Positions 8,097 through 17,782 of a DNA stretch of 64,000 nucleotides are shown here, piece after piece. The notes below the pieces were generated by a model. It had not been told where the DNA came from. It saw only the letters and a list, made by a program, of their open reading frames with translations, and did not search any database. Position numbers and translations under genes: made by a program. Numbering within the stretch: position 1 is the stretch's first letter; each line of letters begins with the position of its first letter. This stretch comes from Terrimonas sp. (GTDB taxonomy: Bacteria; Bacteroidota; Bacteroidia; Chitinophagales; Chitinophagaceae). The stretch lies in the NCBI GenBank assembly GCA_016125075.1, contig WGMO01000003.1, forward strand, positions 62,001-126,000, in the 5' to 3' direction.

Positions 8097-9377
8097 GGAC
8101 TTTTTCAGGTCCCTCAGTTGAGATGGGGTTAGATCATATTTATTTTTCTGTGCAGCTTCCAAAAATCTTTTCGCATTATACCCTTTCTTCATTTCCTGCA
8201 TAAGTTTTCCCATATAATAAAGTTCAGGACCTTCCAGCGGTTTCCCGGAAACGAACTGTCTGAACACTTCATATGCTTTTTCCTTTTTGTCATTATTGAG
8301 TAATGCCCAGGCATACCATGCGTAGGTTTGGGGTGTCCTGCGGTTCATCAGTTCCTGCTCTGACAATTGAAGCGCCGTTTCAGGTTGTTGTAAAACGCCG
8401 GTATAGAGGGTAATCAGGTATTTGTTATACATGTTTTTGTATTTTTCATGACCAGCCATTTTAGCGTATGCAAGTGCAAGATTTTTAAAACCGGTACGGT
8501 CGCCGGCAGCATCGGAGGTATAAGCCATTTTTAGCAAAGCATCCGGGGATGCAGTATGGGCCTGAACAAATTCAAATATTCTTCTGGCCAGGACAAAATT
8601 CCTGTCATGCTGGAGTGCTATCCAGCCAATTCCCAGCATGCTGTGAAAATCAGTTCCGTTCAGGTTGATACTTTCCTGGTACAATTGATAGGCTTTTTTC
8701 AGGTCACCCTTATGGATGCAGAGATCCGCCGTGTTAGACAACGCAGCCTGTTGCAGGTACTTGTTTCCGTTTGCCTTTTCAGCTGCGAGCAGCATGTAAT
8801 GGATTGAACTGTCTAATGATCCTGCGTAATGTTCAAATTTTGATTTGCGGAAATAATAGGCATAGTTGTCCCTGGGATATATCCTGTTTAAGGCGTTTTC
8901 AGCTTCTTTATAAAAACCTGTTTCGAAGAAGACATCAAAAGAAGTGACAATTGTTGCAAAATTATCACCGCTCAGCTGACGAGCTTTTTCCAGGCAGGAT
9001 CTTGCTCTTTCAAAACGGTGTTCTAATTGCGAGAGGGAAGCAAGGTTGAGTAAAATCCCGGATTCGTGCTGTTGATAGGCTCGGGAAGCAGCCGATAAAA
9101 GGCTGTCAGCAGCCAGCAGGTCTTCAATATCTCCAAAAAGATGAAAGCGGGCAGAAAGTGCCGATGAAAGTTTAGGCCCGTACACAAAGTTGTCGGGTAA
9201 ACTATCCATTCTCTTCTTCCAGAAACTGTAATTACCGTTGATGGCTTTTGCAGCTTCGGGTAGCGAATAGTTTTTCAACAGGCTGTCTGCATAGCTAATT
9301 TCAACAATAGGTCTGTTGCCTGACTGGCAGGCTGAAAACAGGGAGCAAACCAGGATGAGCAGGGAGGAGATTTTCAT
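8091..9377 (-). CDS. TPR-repeat lipoprotein
   Basis: 428 residues with a lipoprotein signal (MKISSLLILVCSLFSAC, Cys17). The rest is helical tetratricopeptide-like repeats from about 60 to 400, e.g. LASLSQLEHRFERARSCLEKARQL, ALSNTADLCIHKGDLKKAYQLYQES, YYMGKLMQEMKKGYNAKRF. Probably a periplasm-facing scaffold. It converges on the HupE-like gene with a 6-bp overlap. TPR proteins often accompany DUF4331/HupE genes in this phylum (general knowledge, not checked here). Exact role unknown. Confidence 0.75.
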   Translation of the reverse strand: MKISSLLILVCSLFSACQSGNRPIVEISYADSLLKNYSLPEAAKAINGNYSFWKKRMDSLPDNFVYGPKLSSALSARFHLFGDIEDLLAADSLLSAASRAYQQHESGILLNLASLSQLEHRFERARSCLEKARQLSGDNFATIVTSFDVFFETGFYKEAENALNRIYPRDNYAYYFRKSKFEHYAGSLDSSIHYMLLAAEKANGNKYLQQAALSNTADLCIHKGDLKKAYQLYQESINLNGTDFHSMLGIGWIALQHDRNFVLARRIFEFVQAHTASPDALLKMAYTSDAAGDRTGFKNLALAYAKMAGHEKYKNMYNKYLITLYTGVLQQPETALQLSEQELMNRRTPQTYAWYAWALLNNDKKEKAYEVFRQFVSGKPLEGPELYYMGKLMQEMKKGYNAKRFLEAAQKNKYDLTPSQLRDLKKSL

Positions 9378-9433
9378 GAAGATCCGTTTCCCGCATATAC
9401 GAAAAGAAAACTAATAAAGATTCACCCGCCGGA

Positions 9434-10033
9434 TTAATGACTTTTTCCATAGGCCATCTCACCAGCTCGGATCGCAACGGGCAGGTTGTTTTCCTTTGGT
9501 GGGATCGGGCAATTGTATTTGCCGGAAATATAAGCACAGTAGGGGTTATAGGCCTTGTTGAAATCGATGGTCACCCGGTTGTTTTGAATTTCATTCATCG
9601 TAAAATCATAATATCGGCCCCCTGAATAGCTGTCAATGCCCGTGGTGGCATCTGTAAACGGAAGAAACAGGTATTCCCGGTATACGGGGTCCTGCATCAG
9701 GCTTTGCGACTGGTATACCTGGAGCGAGACCAGGGTGTCATGGATGTAAAATGAAAGGGTCCCGTACACCCTGTAATTCTTACGGATCAGTCCTGAGGTT
9801 TCCATCCTGAACCAGGGGCTGTTCTCTTTTTTTTCGAAATGACAAAGGACCCGGTATTGTTCATCGACGGGGAAAAAATGCAGGTATTGCTTGTCCTTAC
9901 CGGTTACCACTTCATGGTTCCTGATATAATTCCTGATATAGGACTGTACCGAATCGCGATATTCCCTGTTGCCCTGAGAAAAACCAGGTATAACAAACAG
10001 GAAGGAAAAGATGGTCAGCAAAAAACCTTTCAT
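9434..10033 (-). CDS. DUF1684 exported protein
   Basis: 199 residues with a signal peptide (MKGFLLTIFSFLFVIPGFSQ). The C-terminal part carries the DUF1684 signature: FLPFTDATTG, SGGRYYDF, DFNKAYNPYCAY, YNCPIPPKENNLPVAIRAGE. These conserved Cys, Tyr and Asn residues define the family but no enzyme activity is established. It lies 56 bp downstream of the TPR lipoprotein gene start, on the same strand, and may be cotranscribed with it. Confidence 0.85.
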   Translation of the reverse strand: MKGFLLTIFSFLFVIPGFSQGNREYRDSVQSYIRNYIRNHEVVTGKDKQYLHFFPVDEQYRVLCHFEKKENSPWFRMETSGLIRKNYRVYGTLSFYIHDTLVSLQVYQSQSLMQDPVYREYLFLPFTDATTGIDSYSGGRYYDFTMNEIQNNRVTIDFNKAYNPYCAYISGKYNCPIPPKENNLPVAIRAGEMAYGKSH

Positions 10034-10072
10034 CCGTTAAAGGTAAGTTGAATTGAAAAAAAGGCCATGCTG

Positions 10073-11218
10073 CTATTGCTTTATTATTTTCTCAGCAATG
10101 CTGATGTCGCCGGTTCTGAATATCAGCAGGTAAATGCCTTTTTTCAAATGTTGGAGGTCCATTGAATAGGTATTCAGCCCTTTTTCCAGGTTGATATTCA
10201 TTTCAGACATTAGTGTGCCGGTGGCATTATAGAGTGCAATCACCGCTTTTGCGGCATCCGGTGCAACCAGGTTAATGCCCACTTTATCCCTGACGGGATT
10301 CGGGTATATCTTTTCAAACATGAAATCTGTTGTATAATCCTTTCTGACCGATACCACTTTCGAATATTCAGCACGCCCATCCTGGTCAACCGACCGGATC
10401 CGGTAAAAGAAATCCGGGCCGGGAGGCTGGTTATGGATATAAGTATACGTTTGAAGGATATTGGAGTTGCCCGTGGCTTGTTTGGTTCCGATAGTGGTCC
10501 AGTTTCTTCCATCGGGACTATATTCAATTTCAAAATGGGAAACATTTTGTTCAGTAGCCGTTTGCCAGGTCAGTTCAATGTCGTTGGTATTTATTTTCCT
10601 TGCTTTCACGGAAACAAGGGTTACGGGCAGGGATATATTGCTAAGTACGCTGATTGCTGCAGCGGATAAGGCATCAGCATCACAGGTTGAAGTGTTCCAG
10701 TTGCCCGAAAAACCATCCGACATGATATTGGCAGAAATTCCTGCTGTGGAAGTATTGGTTCCGGTAACCACCACATTAAACCTGAATGTTCCGGATAGGG
10801 TAGTCGTGTTCCTGCCATAATTATTACCTGGGTTTCCATCATTGTCCTGGTCATAATATACACCGGGTCCAGCAGATCCCGGTCCATTCCCGGTAAATCC
10901 ATAACTCCATGTCCAACGGCCATTTCCGGGAAAACCTGTCCTCGAAAAATTCAAAGGGGTTGCAAAACTGAAATCGGATCCCAGGTTGATTTGAACACCA
11001 TGCCACCAGTTCCCGCCTGCCTGTACGTAAGTTCCCCCAACCGTTACCGTTACCCTTACTACCGATCCTGCCGTATAGGGGTGCGCAGGACTGCCATCTC
11101 CCGACCCGCTTACCAGGGTGGAGGAGCCAACAAAAGTGGCGTTGGTACCACATTGAGCATTAAGTTCTTGGGAAATAAGGGACAGCAGGAGAAACAGGAC
11201 AAGTAATGTTCTTTTCAT
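10073..11218 (-). CDS. Surface protein with type IX secretion sorting domain
   Basis: 381 residues. I start at 11218 (MKRTLLVLFLLLSLISQELNAQ), which gives a clean signal peptide; the open frame extends 17 codons further. The N-terminal part is Gly/Asn/Thr-rich with no recognised domain. Residues about 215-310 look like a fibronectin-III-type module (LPVTLVSVKARKINTNDIELTWQTATEQNVSHFEI). The last 75 residues are a type IX sorting domain (FEKIYPNPVRDKVGINL ... KKGIYLLIF ... KIIKQ), so it is exported and attached to the cell surface or released. The 7-bp inverted repeat ATAAGTA / TACTTAT at 11234-11251 lies just upstream. Confidence 0.85.
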   Translation of the reverse strand: MKRTLLVLFLLLSLISQELNAQCGTNATFVGSSTLVSGSGDGSPAHPYTAGSVVRVTVTVGGTYVQAGGNWWHGVQINLGSDFSFATPLNFSRTGFPGNGRWTWSYGFTGNGPGSAGPGVYYDQDNDGNPGNNYGRNTTTLSGTFRFNVVVTGTNTSTAGISANIMSDGFSGNWNTSTCDADALSAAAISVLSNISLPVTLVSVKARKINTNDIELTWQTATEQNVSHFEIEYSPDGRNWTTIGTKQATGNSNILQTYTYIHNQPPGPDFFYRIRSVDQDGRAEYSKVVSVRKDYTTDFMFEKIYPNPVRDKVGINLVAPDAAKAVIALYNATGTLMSEMNINLEKGLNTYSMDLQHLKKGIYLLIFRTGDISIAEKIIKQ

Positions 11219-11471
11219 AGGTTTGGATTTCGAATAAGTAAAAATACTTATCCAAAATCTGAATGTCAACCATATAAAATTTAAGTGTATGCACTTATTT
11301 TAGTCTTTTGTTCCAAATTTTTTTATCTTATTGTTAAATAAACAGATACACATTAAATATATTTTTCAATTAATTGAAATTCATATATTTAATTGATTAG
11401 CATCAAGAGATTTTTTCGGGATAACAAAGCATTTTTGATGTTTTACCATCGATATACACTAGACACCAGGC

Positions 11472-12395
11472 CTATCCTGCCTTTTTGGAGCGGGGTAAAA
11501 ATATTTCTGCCATCATGCATCGGGCACTGCCGCCCCCGTTTTTTTCAATGGTTGAAAGTTCGGCATGAACGATGGGATTATAGCGGGTTAATTGCCCGAT
11601 TTGTGCCGGGTTTAAAGATTGATAAGCCTGTGTGGACATGACCAGTAATTTTTCCTGCTGCCTGTTTTCCACCTGCAGCATATTCCCGGCAAAATGATTG
11701 AGTTGTGTTTGGGTAATTTCAATGATTTCTTTATCGCTGCCTGATATCAGTTTGACGATATCGGCTTTTTCTTTTGCATCGGTGATGGCATCCAGGCAAA
11801 TGACAACATACCGGTCTGCCACACACATCATAACATTGGTGTGATAGATTTCGTCGCCATTTTCATCCGTTGCATGAAAAACAAAGGGTTGGTACCCAAA
11901 TTTTTTACAAAACGCAGTCAATAAACCCGGATCGGTTCGGGCTGACAGGCAGGCATAAGCTATTTTATGATCACGGTCTAACACCATGCTGCCTGTTCCT
12001 TCCAGAAAAACACCTTTATCCTCATTGAGGCTGAGGTCTGTTATGCTGGCGATCGTGAATGATGTTTTGATGGCTTCCAGTACATGTTCCTTGCGTTCCT
12101 GCCTTCTGTTGACTGCAAACATGGGGTACAGTACCACCGATCCGTCTTCATGAAATGAAATCCAGTTGTTCGGAAACAGGGAATCCGGGGTATGGGGGAT
12201 GGGGGTGTCTTCCGCAACCATGACGCTAATGTCATTTTTCCGGAGGGTATTCACAAAGTCATCAAATTCCCTTAATGCTTTTTCCTGTGTGTTTTCGTTG
12301 TTTCCAGCAACCTGGAAACGGTTATTGACAGCGGTCTCTGCATTAAAGCCGAAATGCACCGGCCTGATCATTAATATGTTTGAAGTAGTGGGCAT
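11472..12395 (-). CDS. ctlX: Citrulline utilisation hydrolase CtlX-like
   Basis: 307-residue member of the guanidino-group-modifying (arginine deiminase / amidinotransferase) fold. The N-terminus (ILMIRPVHFGFNAETAVNNRFQ), SLFPNNWISFHEDGSVVLYPM, the His region HTNVMMCVADRYVV and a late Cys in GGSARCMMAEIF (about res. 293) match the CtlX group, proposed to hydrolyse citrulline or a related compound. It is 8 bp downstream of an arginine deiminase-family gene, so the likely order is arginine to citrulline to ornithine (inference). Assigned by motif only. Confidence 0.8.
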   Translation of the reverse strand: MPTTSNILMIRPVHFGFNAETAVNNRFQVAGNNENTQEKALREFDDFVNTLRKNDISVMVAEDTPIPHTPDSLFPNNWISFHEDGSVVLYPMFAVNRRQERKEHVLEAIKTSFTIASITDLSLNEDKGVFLEGTGSMVLDRDHKIAYACLSARTDPGLLTAFCKKFGYQPFVFHATDENGDEIYHTNVMMCVADRYVVICLDAITDAKEKADIVKLISGSDKEIIEITQTQLNHFAGNMLQVENRQQEKLLVMSTQAYQSLNPAQIGQLTRYNPIVHAELSTIEKNGGGSARCMMAEIFLPRSKKAG

Positions 12396-12403
12396 AATAC
12401 AAG

Positions 12404-13849
12404 TTACAATTCATCTCTCCATAAAGGCATACTCATACAATGAAATCCACCTCTAGCCCTCGACAATTCGGCGGAGGGCATCAGGATCAAGGTGTTTTCA
12501 ATTTCAGCGGGGTCCGTTTCATTATTTTCAAATTGTGCGATAAGGTCGCCGGCCTCAATAATCCTGAATCCATTTTCCCGGAAAGCTTCTACCGTCTTGT
12601 CATTACGGTCATAACCCAACACAACCCCTTCCTTCAGGGCGAGCAGGTTGCAGGAGTCGGTCCATTGTTCCCGGGCGTCGAAGGGGAACTCATTATTTCC
12701 CGAATAAATGAATTTTACCTTTTCCGAACATTTCAGGTCATTTTTGCTGATATCTTCCAGCAATTCTTCCAGGCTGTCGAAATGTATCGGGTTATCAATA
12801 TCTTTCTTTTTGAATTGTATGATTTTTATTTTCTCATCTTTCCTGGCAACTTCCAGCACCCTTTGAACCGGGTCGGCGTCCTCTTTTTTGATTGATTTTT
12901 TTGAAAATACCCCCAGCATCACCCATACATGCTGTTTTACCTGTGTGAAAACAGTGTCAATATGCATATAATCCCTTTTGCGGGGGATCTTGATCACGGT
13001 GATCTTTTTTACAACTGATTTTTCAAATAACACATTGATGGCCTGGTGAGCGGCTTCCATTGATGTCCTTTCGCTGACCCCGATCAGTAAATGATCCCGT
13101 GTTACCACCATCACATCACCTCCCTCCAGGGTTACTTTTTTATCATCTCCTTCTTTAGGCATCAGGAAATGATAGGAGGTGTCGGGAAGTTCAATCACGT
13201 TGTCCCTGTACGCTTTAAAAAAGGGGTGGTTGTAAAAGATATATTTCATAAGCAGCGCCTCCCTTACCCGCGCTTTTTTCGCCGGCTTATTGAGCAGGAT
13301 ATAATCGTTGATTACAATCCCGATATCCCGGGTAAAAATAAAATTGGGGATGGGGGCGAATATCATCTGATGGTCATTGACCGAACCACTGATAAATACC
13401 TTTGCCAACTGGGTGGGTGATAAAGTGGATAATTCGTTTTGTGTTTCATAAGAACAACCTTCGATGGCGCACACTGATGCTATGAGTTTCAGCTTGATCT
13501 CGTGATCATTTAATATTTCACTTAATAACCATTGTATTTCAATTACCCGGTCTGACTTAAAGAAATCTTCATTATCGGGTTTGTAAAAACTTCTTCTATT
13601 CTCCAGGTTATCGACAACGGAGAGCCGTCCTTTTATTTTTCCCGGATCGAGGAAATAAAGCAGCAGTTTGGTATAAAAATCATATTCCTTTCGCCGGATC
13701 GTATCCAGGTGTACAATATCTTCAAATAGCCAGTCCTGTGCCTTGGAGGGTACCACCTTACCAAGCCCGCTATCCGGACTGTGCACCAATACCCTTCGCA
13801 GACGTCCAATTTCAGAAGTAACGGATATTTTCTCTTTGTTTTTTGCCAT
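12404..13849 (-). CDS. Arginine deiminase family protein
   Basis: 481 residues. Converts arginine to citrulline and ammonia if a true ArcA. Visible: EIGRLRRVLVHSPD at the start, NFIFTRDIGIVIND (guanidino-binding Asp), LEGGDVMVV, MHIDTVFTQV (catalytic His region) and the C-terminal GGFHCMSMPLWRDEL with the nucleophile Cys471. It is longer than ArcA (about 410), with extra charged sequence in the middle (res. about 290-350). ctlX follows directly. No arcB or arcC is nearby, so this is not a standard ADI operon for ATP synthesis; arginine catabolism as nitrogen source seems more likely. Confidence 0.85.
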   Translation of the reverse strand: MAKNKEKISVTSEIGRLRRVLVHSPDSGLGKVVPSKAQDWLFEDIVHLDTIRRKEYDFYTKLLLYFLDPGKIKGRLSVVDNLENRRSFYKPDNEDFFKSDRVIEIQWLLSEILNDHEIKLKLIASVCAIEGCSYETQNELSTLSPTQLAKVFISGSVNDHQMIFAPIPNFIFTRDIGIVINDYILLNKPAKKARVREALLMKYIFYNHPFFKAYRDNVIELPDTSYHFLMPKEGDDKKVTLEGGDVMVVTRDHLLIGVSERTSMEAAHQAINVLFEKSVVKKITVIKIPRKRDYMHIDTVFTQVKQHVWVMLGVFSKKSIKKEDADPVQRVLEVARKDEKIKIIQFKKKDIDNPIHFDSLEELLEDISKNDLKCSEKVKFIYSGNNEFPFDAREQWTDSCNLLALKEGVVLGYDRNDKTVEAFRENGFRIIEAGDLIAQFENNETDPAEIENTLILMPSAELSRARGGFHCMSMPLWRDEL

Positions 13850-14191
13850 ATAAGGGATTTAATTGCAATCTTCCGGTTGGAAAATTGTTCCATTTTGATT
13901 TTATAATGTCATTAATCTGGTAAAAAGATGTTAGTCAGTAACCGGTAAATAGCCCAGTCGGTGGTTTGTATTGTAGTTTTGAAGGATGACATATACTAAC
14001 AATTGTAAGCAAAGTTAGTAAAATGGCTGCATCTTCCTATTTTGAAAACAAAGTGATACCCCGGTTATCCTGTCATTTATTTCAATTTATCCTAAATTTT
14101 TATCCCGGTAAATGTGAATAAATGGTTTATTACCAATAAGTTTATATACGTCCAATCGCTTATATTCGCCGCTATAAAACAGGAGGAAGCT
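13850..14191. other. Divergent intergenic region (arginine deiminase / smc)
   Basis: 342 bp without a gene. On the minus strand TAACTTTG (14017-14010) matches the -7 consensus and could serve the arginine deiminase gene with a leader of about 160 nt; no clear -33 box. No convincing box for smc. No RNA gene or strong hairpin seen. Confidence 0.35.
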
Positions 14192-17100
14192 GTGCGTTTA
14201 AAAAGTCTAGAGATCAAAGGTTTTAAAAGTTTTGCAGACAAAACACTGATCAATTTTGATGAAAGTATTACTGGTATAGTTGGCCCAAACGGGTGCGGGA
14301 AATCCAATATCGTGGATAGTATCCGATGGGTTATCGGTGAACAGAAAATCAGCCATCTGCGTTCAGAGAACCTGGAAAGCCTGGTGTTCAATGGTTCAAA
14401 ATCAAGAAGCGCCAGCGGTCTGGCCGAGGTGAGTCTTACATTTGAGAATACCAAGAACCTGTTACCCACCGAATTTAATACCGTCACCATCACCCGCAAA
14501 TTCTACAAAAGCGGCGAGAGTGAATACCGTTTAAATGATGTGCAATGCCGGTTAAAGGATATCCAGAATCTTTTTATGGATACGGGTGTATCGACCGACA
14601 GTTATGCCATTATTGAATTGGGCATGGTCGATGACCTGATCAAGGATAAGGATAACAGTCGGCGCCGGATGCTGGAACAGGCTGCCGGGATATCCATTTA
14701 TAAAACAAGAAAAAAAGAGGCAAAGCTTAAACTAGATGCCACCGAGCAGGACCTGGCCAGGATTGAAGACCTGCTTTTTGAAATCAATAACCAGTTAAAA
14801 AGTCTCGAAAGCCAGGCCAGGAAAGCCGAAAAATATTATGAGGTAAAGAAAGAATACCGCGAAGTCAGTATCGAGTTGGCAAAGGCAGCCCTCGAAGGAT
14901 TTAATATCACGTTCAAGGATCTGAATGAACAGCATAATACAGAAACCGATAAAAAGATCCAGCTTGAGGCATTGATCGCTAATGACGAAGCAGCCCTGGA
15001 ACTGGAAAAATCGGGTTTCATTGAAAAAGAGAAGGAATTACAATCCCTGCAACATGCTTTTAACGACCTGCAGCAATCGGTTCGCATCAAGGAAAATGAC
15101 AAAAACCTTGCTGCCCAAAAATTGCAATACCTTAAGGAAAAGGAAAAGGGTTTGCAGGAATTTCTATTAAAAGCAGGAGGGCAGCTTAAGGGCATTGAAG
15201 AAAGTATTGCTTTCACCCAGGTGCAGGTCGATGAAGAAGAAAAAGGGTTTGAGACCCTTAACCATGAGTTTGAAATTATTCGTGAACAGGTTGACCAGCA
15301 AAAGAATATCCTGGCAGAAAAAAGAGGGATACTTGAGCAATTACGATCTTCTCACCAGCAACTACAGCGTCAGCAGTTTGATGCAGAAAAAAAGGGGGCT
15401 GTTTCTGATACATCCATCCAGAACCTGCAAAGAGCGATCGCCCAGATTGAGGAGGAAAAGGCAAAACGGGAGGAACAGCGTCAACACCTGTCTTTAGAAT
15501 TGCAATTGAAAGAAAAGGAGTTGAATGTAAAGAAAACAGACCTGGAACAGTTGCAGCAACATCATGATTTCACCAAAGAACAAATCTTACAAACCCAATC
15601 GGTACTGGAATCCCTTCGCGCCGACCTGGCGGAGGAAAACCGGAAACTGGATGCCCGGAAAAATGAACATGATCTGCTGAAAAGCCTTATCGATACGATG
15701 GAGGGCTATCCGGAAAGTGTCAAATTCCTGCACAATAACCCGGATTTGGGTTACACGGCCCCCATCCTGTCTGATATCATTTATGTAAAAGAGGAATACC
15801 GGACAGCCCTTGAAAATGTATTGGAACCCTACCTCAGTTATTATGTTGTCAACAACCTTCAGGACGGGTTGAAAGCCGTTCACCTGCTGGATGCAAATAA
15901 AAAAGGAAAAGCGAATTTCTTTTTGCTGGAAAAGATCACCGGTTTTGATAACCAGGATGCGGGGCACCAGTTGAACAATGCCATACCAGCTTTGCAGGTG
16001 GTGGAAGTTGAAGAAAAATACAGGAAACTGGCCGAGCACCTGCTGGGTAATGTTTTTATAGCTGATAATGAGGAAGCGCTCAATAACAGCAATGGCTTTG
16101 TGGTGATTGAAAAGGAAGGACGCTATGTGAAAGGGAAATATTCCCTCACCGGAGGCAGTGTCGGGCTCTTTGAAGGGAAAAAGATCGGAAGGGCGAAGAA
16201 CCTTGAAAAACTTGCAGAGGAGATCGACCAGCAGCAACAAGTGGTTGACCGCCTCAAATCGGAAATCCAGATACGTCATAACGAGGTGCTCGCGTTTAAC
16301 GAGGACCTGCGGGAGAATGCGATCCGGGAAACGGAAAAAGAGATCCAACAGACCACCAACCTTGTTTTTTCCCTGCATAACAAACTGGAAAACCTCCATG
16401 CCCTTCAGCAGCAGAGTGATCATCGGGCGGGTGAGCTGGAACAGCAGCTCGGGCAGCTCTTTATCTCGCTGGAAAATATAAGGACCGAACTCAGTGCCTT
16501 CGAAGAAAAATTGAACCAGAGTTCAGCGGGCCTGCTGGAAGCCGAAGCAGCTTTTATGCAGGAGGAAAACAATTTCAATGATATCAATGCAAGGTATAAT
16601 GAATATAACCTGCAGGTAACAAAACAGCAAAGTAAGATCGGGTCACTGCGGCAGGAGAAAGAATTTAAATCGAACCAGCTCAATGATCTGCACCTCCAGA
16701 TTGAAGCGAACCAGGTCCAGCTGAATGAAACTACCCAGGAAATCGCAGCTTCAGCCCAGGCGGTTACAGCAATTGAAGAACAACTGCTGGGTATGATCAG
16801 GAAAAAGGAGGAGGAGGAGCAGAAACTCAATGAAGCCGACCAGGCCTATTATAACTGGCGTAACCAGCTTACAGAAAAGGAAAGTGAGCTGAGACATAAA
16901 ATAAAAGAAAGAGAACAGGTGGAGCATCTGCTCGCCGAAATAAAAGACCGGTTAAATGAGGTTAAACTTCAACTCGCCGGAATGAAGGAAAGACTGAATG
17001 TGGAATTCAGGATTCAGCTGGAAGACATACTCGATGAACCCAGGACCGGGGAAGCCACTGCAGAAGAGTTGCAGGAAAAGGCAGAGAAAATGAAAAAGCG

Positions 17101-17722
17101 TATGGAAAACCTGGGGGAAGTCAACCCGACCGCAATCGAGGCTTTCCAGGAAATGAAAAAAAGGTATGATTTCATTTTAGAACAGAAAAATGATCTGGTC
17201 AATGCCAAAGAAAGCCTGATGCAGACCATCCAGGAAGTGGAAGCCACCGCAAACCAGAAATTCCTGGAAACATTTCATGCGGTGCGTGAAAACTTTCATG
17301 CGGTTTTCAAGACTTTGTTTACGGAAGATGACCAGTGCGATCTTGTTTTGGAAAATCCTGAAAACCTGGCTGAAACAGGCATTGATGTTATTGCCAAACC
17401 CAAGGGGAAAAGGCCTACTTCGCTTACCCAATTGAGTGGGGGAGAGCGGACGCTTACTGCCACCGCACTTTTATTCGCTATTTACCTGATCAAACCGGCC
17501 CCCTTCTGTATACTGGATGAGGTTGATGCGCCCCTGGATGATGCCAATGTGGGCAAGTTTACAAACATGATCCGCAATTTCAGTGAGAACTCGCAGTTTA
17601 TCATCGTTACGCATAACAAGACCACGATGAGTACGGTGGACGTGATTTATGGGGTTACCATGCAGGAACCGGGTGTGAGTAAACTGGTATCTGTTGATTT
17701 CAGGAATCTAAGTCAAAATTAG
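14192..17722 (+). CDS. smc: Chromosome segregation protein SMC
   Basis: 1176-residue SMC ATPase that compacts and segregates the chromosome as a dimer, normally with ScpA and ScpB (not in the window). I start at the GTG of 14192 (VRLKSLEIKGFKSFADKT): it is the family's N-terminus and has AGGAGG about 5 nt upstream, rare in this phylum; the open frame itself runs back to 14114. Visible: Walker A GPNGCGKSN (31-39), long coiled coils (about 165-500 and 670-1000), a hinge (about 510-660), the ABC signature LSGGER (about 1081-1086), Walker B with CILDEVDAPLDD (about 1106-1117) and the D-loop/His region VTHNK. Complete. An intrinsic terminator follows. Confidence 0.96.
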   Translation: MRLKSLEIKGFKSFADKTLINFDESITGIVGPNGCGKSNIVDSIRWVIGEQKISHLRSENLESLVFNGSKSRSASGLAEVSLTFENTKNLLPTEFNTVTITRKFYKSGESEYRLNDVQCRLKDIQNLFMDTGVSTDSYAIIELGMVDDLIKDKDNSRRRMLEQAAGISIYKTRKKEAKLKLDATEQDLARIEDLLFEINNQLKSLESQARKAEKYYEVKKEYREVSIELAKAALEGFNITFKDLNEQHNTETDKKIQLEALIANDEAALELEKSGFIEKEKELQSLQHAFNDLQQSVRIKENDKNLAAQKLQYLKEKEKGLQEFLLKAGGQLKGIEESIAFTQVQVDEEEKGFETLNHEFEIIREQVDQQKNILAEKRGILEQLRSSHQQLQRQQFDAEKKGAVSDTSIQNLQRAIAQIEEEKAKREEQRQHLSLELQLKEKELNVKKTDLEQLQQHHDFTKEQILQTQSVLESLRADLAEENRKLDARKNEHDLLKSLIDTMEGYPESVKFLHNNPDLGYTAPILSDIIYVKEEYRTALENVLEPYLSYYVVNNLQDGLKAVHLLDANKKGKANFFLLEKITGFDNQDAGHQLNNAIPALQVVEVEEKYRKLAEHLLGNVFIADNEEALNNSNGFVVIEKEGRYVKGKYSLTGGSVGLFEGKKIGRAKNLEKLAEEIDQQQQVVDRLKSEIQIRHNEVLAFNEDLRENAIRETEKEIQQTTNLVFSLHNKLENLHALQQQSDHRAGELEQQLGQLFISLENIRTELSAFEEKLNQSSAGLLEAEAAFMQEENNFNDINARYNEYNLQVTKQQSKIGSLRQEKEFKSNQLNDLHLQIEANQVQLNETTQEIAASAQAVTAIEEQLLGMIRKKEEEEQKLNEADQAYYNWRNQLTEKESELRHKIKEREQVEHLLAEIKDRLNEVKLQLAGMKERLNVEFRIQLEDILDEPRTGEATAEELQEKAEKMKKRMENLGEVNPTAIEAFQEMKKRYDFILEQKNDLVNAKESLMQTIQEVEATANQKFLETFHAVRENFHAVFKTLFTEDDQCDLVLENPENLAETGIDVIAKPKGKRPTSLTQLSGGERTLTATALLFAIYLIKPAPFCILDEVDAPLDDANVGKFTNMIRNFSENSQFIIVTHNKTTMSTVDVIYGVTMQEPGVSKLVSVDFRNLSQN

Positions 17723-17742
17723 CAGGGATACAGGATATTATT

Positions 17743-17769
17743 AAGCCGGAACATCGTTCCGGCTTTTTT
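17743..17769 (+). terminator. Intrinsic terminator after smc
   Basis: AAGCCGGAAC (17743-17752) pairs with GTTCCGGCTT (17756-17765) around an ATC loop, followed by a T run. A strong 10-bp stem. Confidence 0.9.
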
Positions 17770-17782
17770 CTTGAACAACATT

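Noticed and set aside
15587-16423. 278-residue frame antisense to smc
   Set aside because: Lies wholly in smc, which is unambiguous; its composition is that of reverse-read coiled coil.
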